DNA of 5,273 nt, from positions 1 to 5,273 of the forward strand of contig JAQUCQ010000253.1 in assembly GCA_028686145.1 (NCBI GenBank), given 5' to 3'. The notes under the pieces are model-generated. The model saw only the letters and a program-made list of their open reading frames with translations, was not told the origin of the DNA and searched no databases. Positions 1 through 5,273 of the stretch are shown one piece after another. Numbering within the stretch: position 1 is the stretch's first letter; each line of letters begins with the position of its first letter. A program made the translations under genes and the position numbers. The DNA is from Desulfuromonadaceae bacterium. Lineage in GTDB: Bacteria; Desulfobacterota; Desulfuromonadia; Geobacterales; Pseudopelobacteraceae.

Positions 1-220
1 CTAAATAAGCTACATTATTCTCTTTTTTACCAAATCCAGTATAGTTTGGTTTTGTAACTCCCTCAAATGGATGTAAGTTTGTAGTTCCCTCATACCAAGC
101 ATGAGTTACGTCTTCTGCAATTTTAGTTTGGTCAATTTCAAAAACTTTTGTTAAGTCTTTATTTTTTACAATTCCTGATGGGAATAATTTTGAAGATTCA
201 TAGAATGGTAAATCAACGCC
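1..220 (-). CDS. [NiFe]-hydrogenase large subunit, internal fragment (both ends missing)
   Basis: Reading the minus strand from about 220 down to 2 gives about 73 open codons. They include DLPFYESSKLFPSGIV, then KVFEIDQTKIAEDVTHAWYE, then LHPFEGVTKPNYTGF. The THxWY...LHPxEGxTxPNYTGF pattern is characteristic of the central region of membrane-bound uptake [NiFe]-hydrogenase large subunits (HyaB/HydB, group 1), which oxidise H2 in the periplasm and pass electrons to quinone through a cytochrome b. The nickel-binding CxxC pairs near the two ends of the full protein (usually 550-600 residues) are not in this piece. The C-terminal part would lie left of base 1. The N-terminal part should lie to the right but is replaced by unrelated DNA. 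Codons are strongly AT-rich, about 30 % GC against roughly half in the rest of the window, and the wording resembles Campylobacterota enzymes. The family call is firm, the taxonomic source is inferred, and the exact right end is uncertain by several codons. Confidence 0.85.
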
Positions 221-221
221 T
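205..221. other. Abrupt junction between two unrelated, truncated genes (likely assembly chimera)
   Basis: Left of this point the minus strand encodes hydrogenase in AT-rich codons. Right of it the plus strand encodes an AI-2E-family membrane protein in codons of much higher GC. Neither gene has its proper end here: the hydrogenase lacks its N-terminal half and the transporter lacks its N-terminus. I see no insertion-sequence end, target-site duplication, tRNA or integrase, and no terminator or promoter between them. A false join during assembly of a mixed community is the simplest reading. A recombination scar is possible but unsupported. Confidence 0.7.
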
Positions 222-1072
222 TGGGACTGCTTTATATAGTTTTGGGGATTTTGACTGTTTTCTTTCTGACCTTCATCTTGCCTGCCGTCACCATCAGTTG
301 GAACTCATTCATTCTCGATTTGCCATCCTATATTCTGAAACTCAAGCAGGCCGCTCTGGAATGGAAAAACCGTCTGCCTGACCGCTACGGTTCCGCTGAA
401 ATAGAATGGTTGATAGACAAAGCATCCGGTAACATCGACAAGGCGGCGGAAAAGGCTGGATTTTGGGCTTACAGCTTTGGAACGCGCATTTTTTTCAATC
501 TCTTCAATATTGTACTTTCCCCGATCCTTGTATTTTTCATGCTCTACTACAAGCAGACCGTTATTGATACAACGATCTCTTGGCTCCCTGAAGGGAGGCG
601 TAGTCAAATCGTAGCTATTGCCCGCGAGGTAAACAGCAGCATCGGCGGTTATCTGCGCGGTCAGGTCGCGGTGTCCATTATTGTTGCGTTGCTTGCAACG
701 GCCGCTCTTTTTGTGCTCGACATCCCTCATCCGATCTTATGCGGCGCTTTTGCTGGAGCTGCCTCGATCCTCCCTTTCATTGGAGTAATCATTGCGACTC
801 TGCCGGCACTCTTCTTTGCCTGGTTTAAATTCCAGTCAGTAGCAATGCTTGGGCAGACCATCCTTGCATTTGCTGTGATCTACTTCGTTGAGGGGTATGT
901 TATTAAGCCGTTGATTTTTAAAGAATCCATGAATCTAAACCCACTGGTAACCATTATCATGGTCATGGCCCTCGGTGAAACACTTGGATTCTGGGGCATC
1001 CTGCTGGCACTCCCTATTGCATCGGCCATAAAAATCACCTGGGGACATTTCGTGCGGGGGAATTTTAAATAG
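221..1072 (+). CDS. AI-2E family transporter (PerM/TqsA-like), 5'-truncated
   Basis: This is an integral inner-membrane protein of the AI-2E/UPF0118 family (PF01594). Members include E. coli TqsA (autoinducer-2 export) and others proposed as ion/proton antiporters; the substrate here cannot be told. Family signatures seen, numbered from codon 221, are GYLRGQ (143-148), ILPFIG (183-188), and a C-terminal block with IKPLIFKESMNLNPLV (228-243) followed by GFWGILLALPIASAIK. Likely membrane spans are about 1-22, 94-110, 148-167, 172-200 (probably more than one), 208-222 and 241-270. A soluble stretch at 30-90 matches the usual large extramembrane region. Full members are about 340-370 residues, so about 60-80 N-terminal residues are missing. 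The frame is open only back to 212, behind a TAA at 209-211. The TTG at 221 has no ribosome-binding site, so it is probably not a real start; the gene is cut by the junction. The C-terminus is intact, ending in TAG at 1070-1072. It lies 13 bases before copA and is probably in the same operon. Confidence 0.85.
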   Translation: MGLLYIVLGILTVFFLTFILPAVTISWNSFILDLPSYILKLKQAALEWKNRLPDRYGSAEIEWLIDKASGNIDKAAEKAGFWAYSFGTRIFFNLFNIVLSPILVFFMLYYKQTVIDTTISWLPEGRRSQIVAIAREVNSSIGGYLRGQVAVSIIVALLATAALFVLDIPHPILCGAFAGAASILPFIGVIIATLPALFFAWFKFQSVAMLGQTILAFAVIYFVEGYVIKPLIFKESMNLNPLVTIIMVMALGETLGFWGILLALPIASAIKITWGHFVRGNFK

Positions 1073-1076
1073 AGGT
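1071..1076 (+). promoter_or_regulatory. Ribosome-binding site of copA
   Basis: AGAGGT lies 9 bases before the ATG at 1086 and overlaps the TAG stop of the upstream gene (1070-1072). This supports the chosen copA start and suggests translational coupling within one transcript. Confidence 0.6.
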
Positions 1077-1085
1077 AACACTTGT

Positions 1086-3476
1086 ATGACTAAGGAGACC
1101 CTCTCCATAACCGGGATGTCCTGTGCAAATTGCGCTGCCCGAATCGAAAAGGATCTGGCCAGGAGAGAAGGAATACGGAGTGCTGTAGTTAATTTTGCCA
1201 TGGCAGAACTGACCGTCAATCACGACCCTGCCCTCATCTCAGAGGAGCAGATCATCGCGCTCGTCGAGGCCCTCGGATACGGGGTTATCAGGCCTGAGCC
1301 ACTTGGTGAGCTGACTTTTGGTGTTCGCGGGTTGCACTGTGCCTCCTGCGTCAACACCCTTGAAAAGAAACTGCTCGAACACTCCGCAATTACCACTGCC
1401 GTTGTCAATCTGGCGGCTGAAACCGGCTTCGTCCGTTTTGACCCGCAGCTGATCGACTCTGCCGACATCTTCACTCTCGTCCATGAAGCCGGCTACACCC
1501 CGGTGGAACTGCACAGCTCTGAAATTGCCCAAGACGAAGGCCTGCGCTCCCAACGCAACTGGTTTATCTTCTCACTACTCGCGTCTCTGCCAATCATGTT
1601 TACGATGCGGTTGCACTCCAATCATGCCGTAATGCAGCTCAACTTGCTACTGGCCACAGCGATTCAGTTTTCTGCAGGGCTTATCTTCTATCGCGGTGCC
1701 TGGAGCGCCCTCAAGAATCGCAGTACCAACATGGATGTACTTGTAGCCTTAGGAACTTCTGCCGCTTATTTTTATTCACTGGCCGCCTACTTCGGACTAC
1801 TCGGCCCACATCATGAAGTATTCTTCGAAACCTCAGCCATGCTGATCGCGTTTATCCGTCTCGGCAAATACCTTGAAGCTCGCGCCCGTGGCAAAGCCAG
1901 TGAGGCGCTCAAGAAGCTGCTCCACCTGCAAGCAGACAAGGCACGCCTCGTGACCGAAGACGGGGAGAAGGAAGTGCCAGCCTCTATCATCCGGGTTGGC
2001 GACGTTGTTCTCGTTCGTGCCGGAGATATCATTCCGGTCGACGGTGAAGTGCTTGAGGGTGGTGGTTCAGTCAATGAAAGTATGATCACGGGTGAATCAT
2101 TACCGGTGCTGAAAAAATCGGGCGACCTCGTTACCGGAGCCACCGTCAGCACGAATGGCGTCATGCATATACGGGCGACCCGAATCGGTGAAACTACCCT
2201 GCTGGCACAAATCGTCAAAATGGTGCGCGAAGCCCAGGGCGACAAGGCTCCGATCCAGCGCTTCGCCGATGCTGTTTCCGCATGGTTTGTACCGATCGTG
2301 ATGGTGCTGGCGGCTGTCACCTTTATTGTCTGGTATGCCATTCTTTCCCGAGACTTTCTGACCGCTTTTCGCTTTGCGATTGCCGTTTTGGTGATCGCCT
2401 GCCCATGTGCTATGGGACTTGCAACTCCGACCGCCATCATGGTTGGAAGCGGAATTGCCCTTGGCCGTGGCATCTTGGTAAAAAAAGGATCCGCTCTCGA
2501 AATAGTCTCCCGTTTAAATGTTCTCCTGCTTGACAAAACCGGGACACTGACCAGAGGCACTCCAGAGATGACTGACTTGGTACCGGCCTCGCGGGGCATT
2601 GATCCGACCAAGTTGCTTGAATGCCTGGCTACCGCCGAAGCATACTCAACCCATCCATTGGCCCAAGCGGCAATCGCAGCGGCACGGGAAGCGGGCATCG
2701 TACTGGGACAGGCCAACAAATTTGAGGAACGAGGCGGCATGGGAATTCTCTGCCAGTACGAAGGATTCCAGCTGGCGGTCGGCAACGAACGACTGATGGC
2801 GGAACTTGATATTGCACTGGCTCCGCTTGCAAAAAAAGGCAACGAATTGACCGCAGCCGGCAAATCCCTGGTTTACGTTGCGGTTGGAAATGCACTGGTC
2901 GGCATAGCCGCCTTTGCTGACACACTTAAGCCAGGATCTTCCCAGGCTGTTGCAGAATTACGCCGGATGGGCATTACCACCTGCATGATTACCGGCGACC
3001 ATGTCGATGTCGCAACTATCGTGGCACAACAAGCAGGAGTTGATACGTTTGAAGCAGAGGTGATGCCGGAGCGCAAACGGGATGTTGTCAAAGAATACCA
3101 AGATCGCGGCATGATTGTCGGCATGGTGGGTGACGGAATTAATGATGCACCCGCTCTTGCCCAGGCCCAGATTGGCATTGCCATCGGCGGTGGCACTGAT
3201 GTTGCCAAAGAAACCGGCGATATTGTCCTGATGCGGAGCGATCTGATGGATGCCGTAAGGGCAATTGCCATCGGCCGGGCCACCTTGACCAAAATAAAAC
3301 AGAATCTGTTCTGGGCACTCTTCTACAATATCCTCGGCATTCCGGTAGCAGCCGGTCTGCTAGCGGGCCACGGCATTTACCTGAAACCTGAGTATGCCGG
3401 TTTGGCAATGGCTTTTTCTTCAGTATCTGTCGTACTTAACTCGCTATTACTGAAACGGATTGAAAAAACTTTGTAA
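1086..3476 (+). CDS. copA: Copper-exporting P1B-1-type ATPase CopA
   Basis: This ATP-driven inner-membrane pump moves Cu(I) from the cytoplasm to the periplasm and is a main route of copper detoxification. The 796 residues are a normal full length (E. coli CopA 834). Two N-terminal heavy-metal-binding domains carry CxxC at C13/C16 (GMSCANC) and C85/C88 (GLHCASC). The membrane domain starts at about 158. The actuator-domain TGES is at 335-338. The intramembrane copper site CPC is at 439-441, the phosphorylated aspartate D483 is in DKTGT (483-487), and the nucleotide-binding domain has THP (522-524) and GMG (551-553). TGD is at 636-638 and GDGINDAP at 682-689. The Cu(I) determinants of the last two helices are both present: YN at 747-748 and MxxSS at 775-779. 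Together with CPC they assign the pump to the Cu(I)/Ag(I) group rather than Zn/Cd. All catalytic residues are intact, with no frameshift. The ATG at 1086 has a ribosome-binding site just upstream. No copper-responsive operator (CueR- or CsoR-type) is visible before the gene, so regulation probably lies upstream of the truncated first gene. Confidence 0.96.
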   Translation: MTKETLSITGMSCANCAARIEKDLARREGIRSAVVNFAMAELTVNHDPALISEEQIIALVEALGYGVIRPEPLGELTFGVRGLHCASCVNTLEKKLLEHSAITTAVVNLAAETGFVRFDPQLIDSADIFTLVHEAGYTPVELHSSEIAQDEGLRSQRNWFIFSLLASLPIMFTMRLHSNHAVMQLNLLLATAIQFSAGLIFYRGAWSALKNRSTNMDVLVALGTSAAYFYSLAAYFGLLGPHHEVFFETSAMLIAFIRLGKYLEARARGKASEALKKLLHLQADKARLVTEDGEKEVPASIIRVGDVVLVRAGDIIPVDGEVLEGGGSVNESMITGESLPVLKKSGDLVTGATVSTNGVMHIRATRIGETTLLAQIVKMVREAQGDKAPIQRFADAVSAWFVPIVMVLAAVTFIVWYAILSRDFLTAFRFAIAVLVIACPCAMGLATPTAIMVGSGIALGRGILVKKGSALEIVSRLNVLLLDKTGTLTRGTPEMTDLVPASRGIDPTKLLECLATAEAYSTHPLAQAAIAAAREAGIVLGQANKFEERGGMGILCQYEGFQLAVGNERLMAELDIALAPLAKKGNELTAAGKSLVYVAVGNALVGIAAFADTLKPGSSQAVAELRRMGITTCMITGDHVDVATIVAQQAGVDTFEAEVMPERKRDVVKEYQDRGMIVGMVGDGINDAPALAQAQIGIAIGGGTDVAKETGDIVLMRSDLMDAVRAIAIGRATLTKIKQNLFWALFYNILGIPVAAGLLAGHGIYLKPEYAGLAMAFSSVSVVLNSLLLKRIEKTL

Positions 3477-3482
3477 CTATAT

Positions 3483-3516
3483 GATTATCTGTATCATCTT
3501 TGTCAGATGATCTTTT
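3483..3516 (+). terminator. Possible weak hairpin terminator after copA
   Basis: Seven bases after the copA stop, GATTATCTG (3483-3491) can pair with CAGATGATC (3504-3512): 9 pairs including one G-T wobble and a 12-base loop. It is followed by TTTT (3513-3516). A competing 7-bp perfect stem is ATCATCT (3493-3499) with AGATGAT (3505-3511) and a 5-base loop. Both stems are AT-rich and the T run is short, so termination would be partial at best. The position between copA and the kinase gene is right for the role. Confidence 0.35.
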
Positions 3517-3591
3517 GTAAAGAATACATATTTCGGCAAAGTTTTTTGATTTTGATTTACAGCCTGACTCGTTCCAAGGCAATTCTCGATC

Positions 3592-3597
3592 GGAAGG
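3592..3597 (+). promoter_or_regulatory. Ribosome-binding site of the histidine kinase gene
   Basis: GGAAGG sits 6 bases before the ATG at 3604. No other start codon in that frame lies between the last upstream in-frame stop (TGA, 3565-3567) and this ATG, so it fixes the start. Confidence 0.65.
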
Positions 3598-3603
3598 CAC
3601 CAG

Positions 3604-5273
3604 ATGCAACCATCACAACAGAGGATAGACCTCACAAATGAAGACAGCTTTCTTCCCCGAAGAATCAGGCTGTTTGCCTGGATATTGATGGGCATCTGGA
3701 CAGTATTGATCGCTGTCTCGTGGCTGTGGAATGTCTATGAAGAACGAAAGGTATTTGACAGGGTAGCCTTGGCCGAAGCGCGCACCGTCATTGAGCGTGA
3801 TGCTTTGTATCGCCACTGGGGATCGTCTCATGGTGGCGTCTACGCACCTGTGACCCCTCAATCGCCTCCCAACCCATATCTTTCCCATGTACCGGAGCGC
3901 GATATCCGCACTCCATCAGGGAAGCAACTGACGCTCATAAATCCCGCCTATATGACTCGCCAGGTCAATGAACTTGCTCAAAAAAGAAGTACTTATCTCG
4001 GGCAAGCCCGTCTCACCAGCCTGAAACCACTTCGTCCTGAAAACGCTCCTGACCCTTGGGAAAGGGATGCACTCCGCTCTTTTGAAAGTGGGGAGGATGA
4101 GGTTAGTGCAATTGTAACCACAGATGGAAAACCTTATTTGCGGCTTATGAGCCCATTTATTACTGAAAAAACGTGTCTGAAATGCCATGCATCACAAGGC
4201 TTTACGGTTGGCTCCATACGTGGAGGAATAAGTGTTTCGATACCGATCCAACCGCTGATTGATGCCGGTCACGGACAGGTTGTCGGATCCCTTGCTTTTC
4301 ATGGTTTGATCTGGTTATTGGCCGTGGGGGTGACAGGAATTGGGGCGCGCAAGCTTTCTGAAAGCTCCCAGGCACAGAGACAAGGAGAAATTGAACTCCG
4401 TCAGCAAGCCTTACAGCTGGAAGAAGAAATTTCCGAACGACAAAAGGTGCAGGAATCGCTGGAGGAAGGAAGGGCACACCTGCAGATAGTCGCTGATTAT
4501 GCATCTAACTGGGAGTTTTGGCGTCTACCGGATGGATCTTTCCAGTATATGTCGCCATCTGCACATGAATTAACCGGATATTCTGTTGACGAATTTAATA
4601 GCGATCGAGAACTGTTCTATCGGGTCCTTCATCCCGATGACCGTGAAATGTACCTGAATCATACCCATATTATTGATTCTCATGGGAAGATAGTGCCGTT
4701 TGAAATCCGGATTGTAAGCAAAGAGGGAGAAGTACGCTGGATCAGTCATATATGCCAGCAGGTTTTTACGCCGGAAGGTCTTCCCTGGGGGTGGCGAGCC
4801 AGCAACCAGGACATTACCGAGCGCAAACAAATGGAACATGAACTCTTTGAGCAAACCGAACAACTCGAAGAAGAGGTTGCCGAACGCGAAACGGCACAAA
4901 CAAAGCTTGAGGAGCTGAACCGCTCGCTGGAAGAACGCGTCAAACTGGCGGTAGCAGACCTGCGACAGAAGGATCAGACCTTAATCCAGCAGGCACGCTT
5001 GGCTGCCATGGGCGAGATGATCAACAATATTGCCCACCAGTGGCGTCAGCCGCTCAATAATGTCGGCTTGATTATCCAAAATCTGCTATTTTCGTTCAAT
5101 GCCGGTACCATAGCACATGATGAGCTTAAAAAGGATATTGATACCGCAATGGATGTTATCATCCAAATGTCACACACCATCGATAACTTCCGTAATTTCT
5201 TTCACGAAGACAAAGAGAAAAGTGACTTTCTTGTCGGCGAAACTATCCACCACGCCCTTGAGTTTGTTTCATC
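3604..5273 (+). CDS. Membrane histidine kinase with periplasmic c-haem (DUF3365/Tll0287-like) sensor and PAS domain, 3'-truncated
   Basis: This is a two-component sensor kinase; 556 codons are visible and the gene runs off the right edge. Order: a short cytoplasmic N-terminus; membrane span about 22-42; periplasmic domain 43-223; second span about 224-247; coiled-coil-like stretch 256-290; PAS fold about 295-404 ending in the usual DITERK; second coiled coil 405-465; then a HisKA dimerisation region. The phospho-acceptor is H478 in NIAHQWRQPLN. The periplasmic domain has GGVYAPVTPQSPPNPYLS (77-94), LINPAYMTRQ (111-120) and a haem-attachment motif CLKCH (C191, C194, H195). This combination is typical of Tll0287-like sensors. 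Covalent haem c there suggests sensing of redox state or a gas ligand; the actual signal is unknown. The ATP-binding HATPase domain must lie beyond 5273, as may a partner response regulator. The kinase is on the same strand as copA but 127 bases downstream behind a possible terminator, so it may have its own promoter, though I could not identify a convincing one. The kinase assignment is firm; its ligand and target genes are not known. Confidence 0.93.
   Translation, partial: MQPSQQRIDLTNEDSFLPRRIRLFAWILMGIWTVLIAVSWLWNVYEERKVFDRVALAEARTVIERDALYRHWGSSHGGVYAPVTPQSPPNPYLSHVPERDIRTPSGKQLTLINPAYMTRQVNELAQKRSTYLGQARLTSLKPLRPENAPDPWERDALRSFESGEDEVSAIVTTDGKPYLRLMSPFITEKTCLKCHASQGFTVGSIRGGISVSIPIQPLIDAGHGQVVGSLAFHGLIWLLAVGVTGIGARKLSESSQAQRQGEIELRQQALQLEEEISERQKVQESLEEGRAHLQIVADYASNWEFWRLPDGSFQYMSPSAHELTGYSVDEFNSDRELFYRVLHPDDREMYLNHTHIIDSHGKIVPFEIRIVSKEGEVRWISHICQQVFTPEGLPWGWRASNQDITERKQMEHELFEQTEQLEEEVAERETAQTKLEELNRSLEERVKLAVADLRQKDQTLIQQARLAAMGEMINNIAHQWRQPLNNVGLIIQNLLFSFNAGTIAHDELKKDIDTAMDVIIQMSHTIDNFRNFFHEDKEKSDFLVGETIHHALEFVS

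Noticed and set aside
148..381. 77-codon plus-strand open frame crossing the junction
   Set aside because: It overlaps the hydrogenase fragment and then the AI-2E frame in the wrong phase, has no ribosome-binding site, and is a by-product of the join.
1811..2863. Long (350-codon) open frame on the minus strand inside copA
   Set aside because: It is antisense to a complete CopA with all its motifs. Its composition (rich in Ser, Arg, Pro and Thr) is that of a shadow frame and it matches no family I recognise.
3500..3532. Sigma-70-like promoter: TTGTCA at 3500-3505 followed by AT-rich bases
   Set aside because: The -35-like box is reasonable, but no good -10 box lies at the right distance (AATACA at 17 bases is poor). 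It also overlaps the proposed terminator hairpin, so it was not listed.
3596..3607. Sigma-54-like GG...GC element near the kinase start
   Set aside because: The spacing between GG and GC is 8 bases instead of 10, and the element overlaps the start codon.
3477..3695. Minus-strand open frames in and around the copA-kinase gap
   Set aside because: They overlap the start of the kinase, which is well supported by its domains and ribosome-binding site, and they show no recognisable protein features.

Overview
The window looks like a piece of a Deltaproteobacterial (Desulfuromonadales/Geobacter-type) genome joined at its left edge to a short fragment from a different, AT-rich bacterium. The main part (about 220-5273) has roughly 50 % GC. 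Three things point to this group by inference: a two-HMA copper ATPase, a histidine kinase with a periplasmic c-type-haem (Tll0287-like/DUF3365) sensor, and an H-box of the NIAHQWRQPLN type. No rRNA or other phylogenetic marker is present, so the assignment is tentative.

Layout. Bases 1 to about 220 encode, on the minus strand, an internal piece of a [NiFe]-hydrogenase large subunit. The codons are very AT-rich (64 G+C in the first 210 bases, about 30 %) and the protein resembles Campylobacterota (Arcobacter/Sulfurimonas-like) enzymes. At about 205-221 this switches abruptly to plus-strand coding for an AI-2E/PerM-family membrane protein that lacks its N-terminus (to 1072). After 13 bases comes a complete 796-residue Cu(I)-exporting P1B-type ATPase, CopA (1086-3476), whose ribosome-binding site overlaps the stop codon of the preceding gene. 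A 127-base gap holds a possible weak hairpin terminator and the ribosome-binding site of the next gene. From 3604 to the right edge runs a membrane histidine kinase (556 codons visible) with a periplasmic haem-binding sensor, a PAS domain and the phospho-acceptor histidine. Its ATPase domain lies beyond the window.

How the genes relate. The AI-2E-family gene and copA are probably co-transcribed. CopA would pump Cu(I) out of the cytoplasm. The kinase is on the same strand but separated by the gap, and it probably senses redox state or a small ligand through its haem. Nothing in the sequence ties it to copper directly.

The most notable observation is the left-edge junction, where two truncated genes of different composition meet head-on. 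A chimeric assembly join is the simplest explanation; a real recombination event is the alternative. I saw no RNA genes, CRISPR arrays, insertion sequences or clearly novel multi-gene system.
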